Positions 39,195-48,574 of a DNA stretch of 64,000 nucleotides are shown here, piece after piece. Below the pieces are notes generated by a model. That model saw nothing but the letters and a program-made list of their open reading frames with translations. It was not told where the DNA came from and did not search any database. Within the stretch, counting starts at the first letter, position 1, and the number at the start of each line of letters is the position of its first letter. This stretch comes from Metabacillus endolithicus. GTDB lineage: Bacteria > Bacillota > Bacilli > Bacillales > Bacillaceae. Location of the stretch: NCBI RefSeq assembly GCF_023078335.1, contig NZ_CP095550.1:4694001-4758000 (forward strand). Reading direction: 5' to 3'. Position numbers and translations under genes: made by a program.

Positions 39195-39222
39195 GCAGGA
39201 ATATTTTCCAACTCTAGTGAAT
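39195..39222 (+). promoter_or_regulatory. Candidate sigma-H promoter of spoVS
   Basis: GCAGGAATA, 14 bases, then TGAAT. This fits the sigma-H consensus (rwAGGAxxT, about 14 bases, hGAAT) well. The spoVS gene of B. subtilis is transcribed by sigma-H at the start of sporulation, so the match is expected in this place. The predicted leader is about 120 bases. Confidence 0.65.
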
Positions 39223-39250
39223 ATAGTATCAATGGATATATAACTAACAC

Positions 39251-39286
39251 TGTTTAAAAGGAATATTGGGGAGGTCCTTTTAAACA
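39251..39286 (+). repeat. Perfect 12-bp hairpin in the spoVS leader
   Basis: TGTTTAAAAGGA and TCCTTTTAAACA pair perfectly over 12 bases; the 12-base loop is ATATTGGGGAGG, which carries a Shine-Dalgarno-like GGGGAGG. It lies between the candidate promoter and the gene and has no T-tract. The role is unknown. Confidence 0.7.
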
Positions 39287-39351
39287 AGATATGCCAATGA
39301 TTGTTCTAATGAACACTCAAGGATTCATTGAAAATGAAGGGGGAACTAGAA

Positions 39352-39612
39352 ATGGAAATATTAAAGGTTTCAGCAAAGTCAAATCCTAATTCAGTCGCTG
39401 GTGCATTAGCTGGAGTATTAAGAGAAAGAGGTGCAGCTGAAATTCAAGCAATTGGTGCTGGTGCTCTTAATCAAGCGGTGAAAGCTGTAGCAATTGCTAG
39501 AGGCTTTGTTGCACCAAGTGGTGTTGATTTAATATGTATTCCTGCTTTTACGGATATTCAAATAGACGGAGAAGAACGTACAGCTATTAAACTCATTGTG
39601 GAGCCAAGATAA
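39352..39612 (+). CDS. spoVS: Stage V sporulation protein S
   Basis: SpoVS is a small Alba-like nucleic-acid-binding protein needed for efficient sporulation and septation control. The 86-residue product (MEILKVSAKSNPNSVAGALA) has the exact family length and conserved Gly/Ala-rich core (IQAIGAGALNQAVKAVAIAR). I chose ATG 39352 because GAAGGGGG lies eight bases upstream; earlier in-frame ATGs at 39328 and 39334 lie before that site. The long leader with a sigma-H-like promoter and a perfect hairpin is unusual for such a small gene. Confidence 0.97.
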   Translation: MEILKVSAKSNPNSVAGALAGVLRERGAAEIQAIGAGALNQAVKAVAIARGFVAPSGVDLICIPAFTDIQIDGEERTAIKLIVEPR

Positions 39613-39647
39613 GCTACATTCATGATGGAATAGTTGTAGGTAGCATA

Positions 39648-39684
39648 GGGGTTTGACTCAATAGGAGTCAAACCCTGTTTTTTT
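39648..39684 (+). terminator. Rho-independent terminator after spoVS
   Basis: GGGTTTGACTC pairs with GAGTCAAACCC around AATAG, then TGTTTTTTT. Confidence 0.95.
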
Positions 39685-39756
39685 GTTTTTATTTTACACT
39701 TTACACTATTAATATAATAAAAATAGAGTCTAACCTACGAGGGGAGAAGATCATCC

Positions 39757-40679
39757 ATGGCACTATTTGATGCGCATTGCGATATGTTATTTAAGTTATG
39801 GGAGAATCCAGCTATAAATGTTTATGAAGATGAGAAGTTACATGTTTCTATCTCAAAGTTAAAGAAAATGGAAAAACCAATACAATGTTTTGCTATTTTC
39901 GTACCAGAGAGCGTTCCATTTGTTCATAAATTAGATGCAGCTCAGCAACAAATAAACATTTTTTATCAAAAAATTCTAAATAATTTTAATGAGGTTAAAT
40001 TGCTTAAAACAAAATCAGATATTGACGAATTAAAACATGAGCAAATCGGGGTTATTTTAACTTTAGAAGGCTGTGATGCAGTCGGTGATCGTCTTGAAAA
40101 TCTTGAATTGTTGTATGAACTTGGAATTCGTTCAGTTGGCTTAACGTGGAATTATGCAAATCTTGTGGCAGATGGTTCACAAGAAACAAGGAATGCTGGT
40201 ATAACGAATTTTGGTAAGGAAGTTATCGCATTTTTAAATAAGAAAAGGTTGTGGACAGATTTATCTCATACAAGTGAAAGAAGCTTCTGGGAAGGGTTAG
40301 ATTTAGCTGATTATCCAATTGCCTCACACTCTAATACTCATCATCTTTGTCCACATGTAAGAAACTTAAAGGATGAGCAAATTGTTGCACTTTTAGGAAA
40401 AACGGAATGATGGGTATAACATTTGTTCCTTTCTTTACGACAAATCATGGTCAAGCAACGATTAAGGATGTGTTAAAGCATATTGACCATTTATGTTCGT
40501 TAGGGGGAGAAAATCATGTTGGGTTTGGGTCCGACTTTGATGGAATAGATCAAACAATAGAAGGACTTGAAAATTACTTGTGTTATGAACATTTTATCAA
40601 CGAGCTTCAACGTCATTATCCAGAATCCCTTGTTGAAAAATTTATCTATCAAAATTTTGTAATTCATGTTTCATATTAA
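39757..40679 (+). pseudogene. M19 membrane-dipeptidase family protein, frameshifted
   Basis: A zinc dipeptidase of the renal-dipeptidase (M19) family. The metal ligands are recognisable: HCD in FDAHCDMLF, the bridging Glu in LTLEGCD, the His in LSHTSERSF, and the His in ASHSNTHH. The later GFGSDFDG is also typical. After ALLGK the frame breaks in the A5 run at 40398-40402; one missing A would continue as NGMMGITFVPFFTT in the next frame to the stop at 40679. Corrected length is about 307 residues. The same gene occurs after spoVS in several Bacillus relatives. As written, the C-terminal third is detached. Confidence 0.85.
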
Positions 40680-40881
40680 TAAAAATCAGCTTTTTCGATT
40701 CAATAAACTTTTAAGTAAAGTCTTGTAATTTTTTCTTGTTAGGTCTAAAATTGAATACGTTTAGTATTAATTCCAATCATTTCACTAGAGTTTAGAAATT
40801 TCTATAAAACTGAACGTCATTGAAATGTGAAACAGATAGAAAAATAAAACATATTGCTTTAAATGAGGGGTGTAGAAACAC

Positions 40882-42618
40882 ATGATTAGTCAACTTTCAT
40901 GGAAAGTTGGGGGACAGCAAGGAGAAGGAATTGAAAGTACAGGTGAAGTATTCTCTATTGCATTAAACCGACTAGGGTATTATTTATATGGATATCGTCA
41001 TTTTTCTTCTCGAATTAAAGGTGGTCACACCAATAACAAAATTCGTGTAAGCACAACAAAAGTTCAAGCAATTTCGGATGATCTTGATATTTTAGTAGCT
41101 TTTGACCAAGAAACGATTGATGTCAACTTCCACGAACTTCGTGCAGGTGGAATTGTACTTGCAGATTCTAAATTTAATCCTACTATTCCAGAAAATGAAC
41201 ATATAACTCTATTTTCAGTTCCCTTTACTGAAATTGCAACAGAGCTTGGAACTTCTTTAATGAAAAATATGGTCGCTATTGGAGCAACAAGTGCCATACT
41301 CGATATTGAACCAAGTCAATATCATGAGGTTGTGAATGAAATCTATGGCCGAAAAGGCGAACAAATTGTAGAGAAAAATATGCAGGCGATTGAAAATGGA
41401 GCAAAATATCTGAAAGAACAACTTGAGTTCCAACGACAGGATCTTTATCTAGAGAAAGCAGACGGTAAAAAACGTATGTTTATGATTGGAAATGATGCGA
41501 TCGCTTTAGGAGCAATTGCAGGTGGCTCACGTTTTATGGCTGCATATCCAATTACACCTGCTTCAGAAATAATGGAATATTTAATTGAAAAATTACCTAA
41601 GTTCGGTGGTGCTGTTATTCAAACAGAAGATGAAATTGCTGCTTGTACAATGGCAATTGGTGCCAATTATGCTGGAGCTCGTACATTTACCGCATCTGCC
41701 GGACCTGGCTTATCTTTAATGATGGAAGCAATCGGTCTATCAGGTATGACGGAGCAACCACTTGTTATTATTGATACACAACGTGGTGGTCCAAGTACAG
41801 GTTTACCAACCAAGCAGGAACAATCAGATTTAATGGCAATGATCTATGGTACTCATGGAGAGATTCCAAAGGTTGTAATGGCACCAAGTACAGTTGAAGA
41901 AGCATTCTACGACACTATTGAAGCGTTTAATATAGCTGAAGAATATCAAGTTCCTGTTATTTTATTATCAGACCTACAACTTTCTCTTGGCAAGCAAACA
42001 GTAGAACCATTAGATTACAGCAAAATTGAAATTCGCCGTGGAAAGCTTGTTGCAGAGGAGCTTCCAGAAGTTGAGAACAAAGCATACTTTAAACGTTTCG
42101 AAGTAACTGAGGATGGTGTTTCTCCACGTGTCATTCCAGGCATGAAAAACGGAATTCACCATGTAACAGGGGTTGAACATGATGAAACAGGTAAGCCGTC
42201 GGAATCTGCTTTGAATCGTGTAGCTCAAATGGATAAACGTTTAAGAAAACTTAATAACATGCAATTTAATAACCCTGTTTATAAAAATGTTCAGCATGAA
42301 AGTCCTGATGTTTTACTCGTAGGTTATTTATCAACACGTGGAACTATTGAAGAAGCTATGGAGCGTCTTAAAGCTGATGGAATAAAGGTGAATCACGCAC
42401 AAATCCGCCTTATTCATCCATTCCCAAGTGATGAAATCCTTCCATTAGTTGAAAAGGCTAAAAAAGTAATTGTCGTAGAAAATAATGCAACAGGTCAACT
42501 TGCGAGTCTTCTTAAAATGAACGTAGGAAATGCGAATAAGATTTCTTCTTTACTAAAATATGATGGTAATCCATTCCTACCTCAGGAAATTCACACTAGA
42601 AGCAAGGAGTTGATCTAA
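40882..42618 (+). CDS. korA: 2-oxoacid:ferredoxin oxidoreductase, alpha subunit with fused gamma domain
   Basis: A KorA-type subunit, 578 residues. The N-terminal gamma domain (about 1-180, VGGQQGEGIESTGEV and IKGGHTNNKIRV) is fused to the alpha pyrimidine-binding domain, which begins near 200 (AYPITPASEIMEYL, then TASAGPGLSLMMEAIG and QRGGPSTGLPT). With KorB it would oxidise 2-oxoglutarate or another 2-oxoacid to the acyl-CoA, passing electrons to ferredoxin. The start follows GAGGGGTG. korB begins one base after the stop. Substrate assignment (2-oxoglutarate versus pyruvate) is uncertain from sequence. Confidence 0.9.
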   Translation: MISQLSWKVGGQQGEGIESTGEVFSIALNRLGYYLYGYRHFSSRIKGGHTNNKIRVSTTKVQAISDDLDILVAFDQETIDVNFHELRAGGIVLADSKFNPTIPENEHITLFSVPFTEIATELGTSLMKNMVAIGATSAILDIEPSQYHEVVNEIYGRKGEQIVEKNMQAIENGAKYLKEQLEFQRQDLYLEKADGKKRMFMIGNDAIALGAIAGGSRFMAAYPITPASEIMEYLIEKLPKFGGAVIQTEDEIAACTMAIGANYAGARTFTASAGPGLSLMMEAIGLSGMTEQPLVIIDTQRGGPSTGLPTKQEQSDLMAMIYGTHGEIPKVVMAPSTVEEAFYDTIEAFNIAEEYQVPVILLSDLQLSLGKQTVEPLDYSKIEIRRGKLVAEELPEVENKAYFKRFEVTEDGVSPRVIPGMKNGIHHVTGVEHDETGKPSESALNRVAQMDKRLRKLNNMQFNNPVYKNVQHESPDVLLVGYLSTRGTIEEAMERLKADGIKVNHAQIRLIHPFPSDEILPLVEKAKKVIVVENNATGQLASLLKMNVGNANKISSLLKYDGNPFLPQEIHTRSKELI

Positions 42619-42619
42619 C

Positions 42620-43489
42620 ATGGTAGCAACATTTAAAGATTTTCGTAATAATGTAAAACCAAACTGGTGTCCGGTTTGTGGTGACTTTTCTGTACAAGCA
42701 GCAATTCAACGTGCCGCTGCAAATGTTGGGCTAACACCTGAGGAGCTTGCAATTGTTTCTGGTATTGGCTGCTCAGGACGTATCTCAGGTTACATTAATT
42801 CATATGGCTTCCACGGGATTCATGGTCGTTCTTTACCAATTGCACAAGGAGTTAAAATGGCAAATAAAGATTTGACTGTTATTGCCTCTGGTGGAGATGG
42901 TGATGGATTTGCGATCGGAATGGGTCATACCATTCACGCTATACGTCGTAATATTGATGTTACTTATATTGTCATGGATAACCAAATTTATGGATTAACA
43001 AAAGGACAAACTTCTCCTCGAAGTGATGCTGGATTTGTGACGAAGAGTACCCCACAAGGTTCAATTGAATCAGCATTATCGGTTATGGAAATGGCCTTAA
43101 CAGCTGGTGCTACATTTGTAGCACAAAGCTTCTCTACAGATCTTAAAGATTTAACAGCTTTAATTGAAGAAGGTATTAACCATAAAGGATTTTCATTAAT
43201 TAACGTATTTAGCCCATGTGTAACGTACAATAAGGTAAATACGTACGATTGGTTTAAAGAGAATCTAACTAAGCTTTCAAATATAGAAGGATATGACCCA
43301 CACAACAAAGAAATGGCGATGCAAACTCTTATGAAGCATAAAGGATTGGTTACGGGTTTAATCTATCAAAATACAGAACAAAAATCTTACCAAGATAGTA
43401 TTAATGGTTACAGTGAAACACCTCTTTCTCAAGCTGATTTAACAATAGATGAGGAAGAGTTTAATAAAATGATAGCGGAATTTATGTAA
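42620..43489 (+). CDS. korB: 2-oxoacid:ferredoxin oxidoreductase, beta subunit
   Basis: The thiamine-diphosphate and iron-sulfur subunit, 289 residues. Cofactor binding is shown by GGDGDGFAIGMGHTIHA and the DNQIYGLTKGQTSP strand. Four cysteines fit one [4Fe-4S] cluster: two in NWCPVCGDF, one in GIGCSGR, one in FSPCVTYN. There is no separate delta/ferredoxin subunit gene nearby, as is usual for the two-subunit enzymes. The gene is coupled to korA (one-base gap) and followed by a strong terminator. Confidence 0.92.
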   Translation: MVATFKDFRNNVKPNWCPVCGDFSVQAAIQRAAANVGLTPEELAIVSGIGCSGRISGYINSYGFHGIHGRSLPIAQGVKMANKDLTVIASGGDGDGFAIGMGHTIHAIRRNIDVTYIVMDNQIYGLTKGQTSPRSDAGFVTKSTPQGSIESALSVMEMALTAGATFVAQSFSTDLKDLTALIEEGINHKGFSLINVFSPCVTYNKVNTYDWFKENLTKLSNIEGYDPHNKEMAMQTLMKHKGLVTGLIYQNTEQKSYQDSINGYSETPLSQADLTIDEEEFNKMIAEFM

Positions 43490-43496
43490 TGACTTA

Positions 43497-43532
43497 AGAG
43501 AGGACTGATTTTATAATGCAGTCCTCTTTTTT
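43497..43532 (+). terminator. Rho-independent terminator after korB
   Basis: AGAGGACTG pairs with CAGTCCTCT across an 11-base loop, then TTTTT. Confidence 0.93.
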
Positions 43533-43696
43533 GCTATTAAAAATCATTGAGGAAGAATTAGGTAAAATGAATCATATTTAATATTTTATTTTATAAGCAA
43601 CCAAACGTCCACTGTATACGGACTCCAATATTTACAAAAAAATATAACATGTTAAAATGTTGTTAAATATGCTTTTGAAATTAAGGGGTGTTCACT

Positions 43697-44737
43697 GTGA
43701 ACGGAAAAATGAAAGCGCTTGTAAAACATCATAAAGGATACGGGGCACAGTTAGAAATGGTTGCCATTCCACAAATTTCAGAAAATGAAGTATTAATTAA
43801 AGTAAAAGCAACATCAATTTGTGGGACTGATGTTCATATTTATAAATGGGATGAGTGGTCAGCAAGTAGAGTAAATCCACCTTATATTTTTGGTCATGAG
43901 TTTTCTGGAGAAGTTGTTGAGATTGGAGAAAGGGTGACAAATGTTAAAGTGGGTGATTCTGTTTCCGCGGAAACACATTTAGTTTGTGGAAAATGTCCGC
44001 AGTGTTTAACGGGTAAAGCACATATTTGTAAAGATACTAAAATCATTGGTGTTGATACTGGAGGGTGTTTTGCAGAGTTTGTTGCCTTGCCTTCAACAAA
44101 TTTATGGAAAAATCCTAAAGATATGCCATATGATATTGCCTCTATTCAGGAACCAATGGGTAATGCTGTTCACACTGTATTAGCAGGCGATGTGATTGGT
44201 AAAGCGGTTGCTGTTATCGGGTGTGGCCCAATTGGAATTATGGCTGTAGGAATAGCAAAAGCTGCTGGTGCTGCTCAGGTGATTGCAGTAGATATAAATG
44301 AATATCGATTACAGCTAGCAAAACAACTCGGTGCAACGACAATTGTGAATTCGAAATGCCAAGATCCTTTACGAGTTGTTAATGATTTAACTGACGGTCA
44401 TGGAGTAGAGGTTGTATGTGAAATGTCAGGTCATCCTGTTGCAATTAACCAAGGGTTTAAAATGGTAACAAATGGAGGGCGTGTGTCGATTCTAAGTTTA
44501 CCTACTAAACCTGTTGAATTTGATGTAACAAACGATATAGTATTTAAGGGGATTACAATTCAAGGGATAACAGGTAGAAAAATGTTTGAAACATGGAAGC
44601 AAGTTTCTGCCTTAATTCATTCAGGTCAGGTCAATGTAAAACCACTTATTACACATAGATTTCCATTAGAGCAATATGAAAAAGGTTTTGATTTAATGAT
44701 GGATGGTAATTGTGGAAAGGTTGTTTTACATCCATAA
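43697..44737 (+). CDS. tdh: L-threonine 3-dehydrogenase
   Basis: Tdh oxidises L-threonine to 2-amino-3-ketobutyrate with NAD. The protein is a zinc medium-chain dehydrogenase of 346 residues: catalytic-zinc Cys in ATSICGTDVHIYKWDEW, GHEFSG, the four-Cys structural zinc loop CGKCPQCLTGKAHIC, and the nucleotide motif VIGCGPIGIMAVG. I chose GTG 43697 with AAGGGGTG upstream; a GTG nine bases earlier overlaps that site. It precedes kbl, which takes the unstable product onward, in the same order as in B. subtilis. Confidence 0.95.
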   Translation: MNGKMKALVKHHKGYGAQLEMVAIPQISENEVLIKVKATSICGTDVHIYKWDEWSASRVNPPYIFGHEFSGEVVEIGERVTNVKVGDSVSAETHLVCGKCPQCLTGKAHICKDTKIIGVDTGGCFAEFVALPSTNLWKNPKDMPYDIASIQEPMGNAVHTVLAGDVIGKAVAVIGCGPIGIMAVGIAKAAGAAQVIAVDINEYRLQLAKQLGATTIVNSKCQDPLRVVNDLTDGHGVEVVCEMSGHPVAINQGFKMVTNGGRVSILSLPTKPVEFDVTNDIVFKGITIQGITGRKMFETWKQVSALIHSGQVNVKPLITHRFPLEQYEKGFDLMMDGNCGKVVLHP

Positions 44738-44738
44738 A

Positions 44739-44752
44739 TGAAAGCACTTACA
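44739..44752 (+). promoter_or_regulatory. cre-like site just after the tdh stop codon
   Basis: TGAAAGCACTTACA matches the CcpA cre pattern TGnAAnCGnWnnCA at all defined positions but one (the CG is CA). Its place between tdh and kbl would allow road-block control of kbl. The mismatch is at the symmetric centre, so this is weak. Confidence 0.3.
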
Positions 44753-44800
44753 AAGGTGATCATAAGATTATATAGATCTATTTTATAGGAGGAAATTTAA

Positions 44801-45976
44801 ATGAACAGTTTTGAGTTTTTACAATCAGAGTTAGAAGAAATGAAGAAGGAAGGAACATTTCGACAATTAACCCCCTTAGAATCTGACCAGTCAGCAAGAG
44901 TTGTTATTAATGGTAAAAAAGTTATCCAATTATCTTCTAATAATTATTTAGGTTTAACTTCGCATCCTCGCTTACGAACTGCGGCACTTAAAGCTGTAGA
45001 AAACTATGGTGCAGGAACAGGGTCAGTACGAACGATTGCTGGTACTTTTACTATGCATAAAGATTTAGAGGAAAAACTTGCTCAGTTTAAACATACTGAA
45101 TCATCATTAGTATTTCAATCCGGATTTACTACAAACCAAGGGGTACTTTCCTCTATTTTAACTAGCGAGGATGTTGTAATATCAGATGAATTAAATCATG
45201 CATCCATAATTGATGGTATTCGGTTAACAAAGGCAGCTAGAAAGGTTTATAAACACGTAGACATGTTTGATCTTGAAAGAGCACTAAAAGAATCAGAGAA
45301 TTATAGAGTCCGTGTTATTGTGACGGATGGCGTATTCTCTATGGATGGTAATATTGCCCCTTTACCTGGCATTGTAGAATTAGCCGAAAAATACGATGCA
45401 TTGGTAATGGTTGATGATGCACATGCTTCAGGCGTATTAGGAGAAAATGGGCGAGGTACGGTTAACCATTTTGGCTTAGATGGTCGTGTTCATATACAAG
45501 TAGGAACGTTAAGTAAAGCAATAGGTGTTTTGGGAGGATATGTAGCTGGACCAAGAACACTTATTGATTATTTAATTCATAAAGGCAGACCATTTTTATT
45601 TAGTACATCTCACCCACCGGCAGTTACAGCCGCTTGTATAGAAGCAATAAAGGTTTTAGTAGATGAACCACAACTAATTAATAGACTATGGGAAAATACA
45701 AGGTTTTTTAAAGATGGTTTGGCGAAACTTGGATTTAACACTGGGAATAGTGAAACTCCTATAACTCCGATCATTGTTGGAGATGAAGCATTAGCACACA
45801 GCTTTTCTGACAAATTGCTGGAGTATGGGGTGTTTGCGCAAGGGATTGCTTTTCCTACTGTGGCTAAAGGTCACGCGCGCGTTCGGACAATTGTTACAGC
45901 AGAGCATTCAATAGAGGATCTTGAAGAGGCTCTTAATGTGTTTGAAAAAGCAGGAAAAGAATTGAAGATTATCTAA
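44801..45976 (+). CDS. kbl: Glycine C-acetyltransferase (2-amino-3-ketobutyrate CoA ligase)
   Basis: Kbl cleaves 2-amino-3-ketobutyrate with CoA to glycine and acetyl-CoA, completing threonine breakdown started by Tdh. It is a fold-type I PLP enzyme of 391 residues of the alpha-oxoamine synthase family: the [12 protein letters not shown] opening, [17 protein letters not shown], and the PLP Lys239 in [11 protein letters not shown]. The start has TAGGAGG. It follows tdh by 63 bases and ends in a clear terminator. Confusion with BioF is possible by sequence alone, but the tdh context settles it. Confidence 0.95.
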   Translation: MNSFEFLQSELEEMKKEGTFRQLTPLESDQSARVVINGKKVIQLSSNNYLGLTSHPRLRTAALKAVENYGAGTGSVRTIAGTFTMHKDLEEKLAQFKHTESSLVFQSGFTTNQGVLSSILTSEDVVISDELNHASIIDGIRLTKAARKVYKHVDMFDLERALKESENYRVRVIVTDGVFSMDGNIAPLPGIVELAEKYDALVMVDDAHASGVLGENGRGTVNHFGLDGRVHIQVGTLSKAIGVLGGYVAGPRTLIDYLIHKGRPFLFSTSHPPAVTAACIEAIKVLVDEPQLINRLWENTRFFKDGLAKLGFNTGNSETPITPIIVGDEALAHSFSDKLLEYGVFAQGIAFPTVAKGHARVRTIVTAEHSIEDLEEALNVFEKAGKELKII

Positions 45977-45986
45977 ATTTTTCTTT

Positions 45987-46017
45987 TACAGCACTACAAA
46001 TAGTGCTGTATTTTTTT
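45987..46017 (+). terminator. Rho-independent terminator after kbl
   Basis: TACAGCACTA pairs with TAGTGCTGTA around CAAA, then T7. Confidence 0.95.
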
Positions 46018-46034
46018 GTAAGCGCATATTTACA

Positions 46035-46154
46035 CTAAACAATCAGACTAAAGTCTGGATTGAATACACCTAAAGCCTTTTGTAATCGACACGGTTCTTC
46101 AAATATCGGGTAGTGACAGGCACCACAAAGTATAAAAACTTTATTTTCTGCCAT
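46035..46154 (-). CDS. Possible 39-residue cysteine-containing protein or gene remnant
   Basis: In the 260-base kbl-topB gap the - strand has an ATG-started frame of 39 codons (MAENKVFILCGACHYP at its start) with CxxCH at residues 10-14 and a third Cys at 22, ending in TAG. The composition looks protein-like, not random A/T-rich. An in-frame stop lies just before the ATG and I see no ribosome-binding site, so it may be a remnant of a longer gene or a false frame. The CCTGTCAC stretch inside it also resembles a repeat I associate with bacilli. I do not recognise the product. Confidence 0.3.
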   Translation of the reverse strand: MAENKVFILCGACHYPIFEEPCRLQKALGVFNPDFSLIV

Positions 46155-46236
46155 TTTTCAGAAAGAAAGAAATGAAGTAAACTAGACTAAGAAGGAAATG
46201 TAATAATAATAGATTAAATATGCAAGGTGAGAAAAA

Positions 46237-48396
46237 ATGAAAATAATTATAGCTGAAAAACCTGACCAGGCTTCCACCCTATGTGCACAATTTCAAAGAG
46301 TAAAGCGGGACGGTTATTTTGAGGTGAAACCTAATGAACTGTTTCCAGAAGGTGCTTTTTTCACGTGGTTTATAGGTCACCTAACGCAATTAAGTAATCC
46401 AGAAGCTTATAAACCAGAATGGAAAAAATGGTCTATTTCAATGCTGCCTATAATTCCAGAAAGGTTTCAATACGAAGTAACGAAATCAAAATCAAAACAG
46501 TTTTATATTATTAAACAGCTATTAAACAATCCAAACGTAACAGAAATTATTCATGCGGGTGATGCTGGACGTGAAGGGGAGTTAATTATCAGGAATATTA
46601 TCCATTTATCAGGTGTGAAAAAGCCCATAAAAAGATTATGGATTTCCTCATTAACACCAGCCGCTATACAAACGGGATTTCGACAGTTATTAGACGATGA
46701 AAAAACAAAAAATCTCTTTTATGAGGCTTATTCGCGTGCCTGTGCAGATTGGCTCGTTGGAATGAATGCCTCTAGAATCTATTCTTTATTGCTAAAAGAA
46801 CGTGGTATGAATGATGTATTTTCAGCGGGGAGAGTTCAGACTCCTACACTTGCACTGATTGTTAAAAGAGAAAAGGAAATTGATTCTTTTAATCCTGAAC
46901 CATTTTGGGAGGTTATTGCAACATTTAACATTAACGGCAAGAAATATAAAGGGAAATGGCATAAAGATCAGCAAACACGTGTGATGGATAAGGAACTAGC
47001 AAATAAAATAGCGGCGTTTTGCACAGGAAAACCTGCTGAAATTAAAGATTTGATAACTGAAAGAAAAGAATATCAACCACCTATGCTTTTTAATTTGTCC
47101 TCTCTACAGGCAACAGCAAACAAAGCATTTAAGTTTTCACCTAAGAAAACATTAGATATTGTTCAATCACTCTATCAAAAGGGAATCGTTTCTTATCCAC
47201 GAAGTGATTCAACGTATGTAACAGAGGGAGAGGCGGAACAATTTCCAGAGATTCTACAGAAGCTAAGAGGATTTGATCAATATAAAGAACTCTTTCCTTT
47301 GCCAGTTTCAACAATAGTAAAAAACCCTCGTTATGTGAACGAAAAAAAGGTAACTGATCACTACGCAATTATCCCAACTGAGCAAGTTAGGGACCCTAAA
47401 AAGCTTTCTTCTGATGAAGAAAAAATTTATGACATGATTGTGAGAAGACTAATAGCTGCCCATTATGAAAAGGCAATTTTTGATTATTCCACGTTAATAA
47501 CCCTTGTTGATGGACGTGCAGAATTTATAACAAAAGGGAAGCAGCAAATTCAAGAAGGCTGGCGTAAAGTCATCTATCAAAATGACAAAGATAAGGATGA
47601 GCTTTTACCCAATCTCAAAAAGGGAGACTCCGGACATGTTGATAAGGTGGAAACAAAGGAAGGAAAAACCCAGCCACCAAAACGATATACAGAAGGACAA
47701 TTAATTACCTTAATGAAAACTGCTGGTAAATATCTAGATAATGATGAACTTGAAAAAGTACTAAGTAAGGTAGAAGGCTTAGGAACTGAAGCAACAAGAG
47801 CAGGAATTATCACAATGCTAAAAGATCGTAAATATATCGATATAAAAAGAAATCAAGTATTTGCAACAGATAAAGCAAAAGTTCTTATTGAAGCAGTAGG
47901 AGATCATATTTTGGCTTCACCTGAAATGACAGCAAAATGGGAACAACGCTTATCAGAAATTGGAGAAGGTCAAGCATCTCCATCCGTTTTTATGGAGCAG
48001 ACAAAAAAATTGTCAACTAAAATAGTATCGGATGCTATAGACATCTCTACAAGTTGGCGTTTTGAAGGTTTGAAAGTAGAATCAATTCAGAGAACATCTT
48101 CGAAATATTCTTTAGGAAAGAAAATAGGAAAATGTAAGTTCTGTGATGGAAATGTAGTTGACAAAGGAGAGTTCTACGGTTGTTCAAACTATAAAACAAA
48201 TCAATGCAGATTTACAATTTCGAAAAAAATACTTGGTAAAAAAATCTCACAAACAAATGCTCAAAGATTGTTAAGTGAAGGTCAGTCCAATGTTATTAAA
48301 GGATTTAAAAAGGGTGATAAAACCTTTGATGCAAGGCTTGAATGGAAGGATAACAAAGTACAATTCCTTTTTGAAGATAATAATGTAAAAAAATAG
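46237..48396 (+). CDS. topB: DNA topoisomerase III
   Basis: A type IA topoisomerase that relaxes negative supercoils and decatenates DNA, acting with RecQ-type helicases. The 719-residue protein has the Toprim domain from the N-terminus (IIIAEKPDQA, then HAGDAGREGELI), the strand-passage core with active-site Tyr320 in SYPRSDS, and a C-terminal zinc-ribbon-like stretch (CKFCDG, then CSNYKTNQC). The start follows AAGGTGAG. It stands alone between kbl and miaB. Length and motifs are normal for TopB. Confidence 0.95.
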   Translation: MKIIIAEKPDQASTLCAQFQRVKRDGYFEVKPNELFPEGAFFTWFIGHLTQLSNPEAYKPEWKKWSISMLPIIPERFQYEVTKSKSKQFYIIKQLLNNPNVTEIIHAGDAGREGELIIRNIIHLSGVKKPIKRLWISSLTPAAIQTGFRQLLDDEKTKNLFYEAYSRACADWLVGMNASRIYSLLLKERGMNDVFSAGRVQTPTLALIVKREKEIDSFNPEPFWEVIATFNINGKKYKGKWHKDQQTRVMDKELANKIAAFCTGKPAEIKDLITERKEYQPPMLFNLSSLQATANKAFKFSPKKTLDIVQSLYQKGIVSYPRSDSTYVTEGEAEQFPEILQKLRGFDQYKELFPLPVSTIVKNPRYVNEKKVTDHYAIIPTEQVRDPKKLSSDEEKIYDMIVRRLIAAHYEKAIFDYSTLITLVDGRAEFITKGKQQIQEGWRKVIYQNDKDKDELLPNLKKGDSGHVDKVETKEGKTQPPKRYTEGQLITLMKTAGKYLDNDELEKVLSKVEGLGTEATRAGIITMLKDRKYIDIKRNQVFATDKAKVLIEAVGDHILASPEMTAKWEQRLSEIGEGQASPSVFMEQTKKLSTKIVSDAIDISTSWRFEGLKVESIQRTSSKYSLGKKIGKCKFCDGNVVDKGEFYGCSNYKTNQCRFTISKKILGKKISQTNAQRLLSEGQSNVIKGFKKGDKTFDARLEWKDNKVQFLFEDNNVKK

Positions 48397-48449
48397 ATTC
48401 GCATTTTGTCGCAAAAACATGTACAATTCTTTACAGTATGGTTAAAAGA

Positions 48450-48478
48450 TTGTGTTCTAACGCTATTATCGATATACT
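48450..48478 (+). promoter_or_regulatory. Candidate sigma-A promoter of miaB
   Basis: TTGTGT, 17 bases, then TATACT. Spacing is ideal; the -35 matches four of six bases and the -10 five of six. It would give a leader of about 90 bases. Confidence 0.5.
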
Positions 48479-48574
48479 ATTAAGTTGTATGTTTCTATAT
48501 ATTTTAAGTTAGTGAATGAAGAATTGCCTTTTTAAAAGATTATAATAAGCGCAATTTGAAAGGAGAATTGCATA

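Noticed and set aside
39291..39390. Leader peptide frame from ATG 39291 overlapping spoVS
   Set aside because: The nearest Shine-Dalgarno-like sequence is 16 bases away in a hairpin loop, and the frame runs out of phase through a known gene.
46016..46034. cre site after the kbl terminator (TGTAAGCGCATATTTACA)
   Set aside because: The left half fits, but the right half is displaced by four bases, so the spacing is wrong for CcpA.
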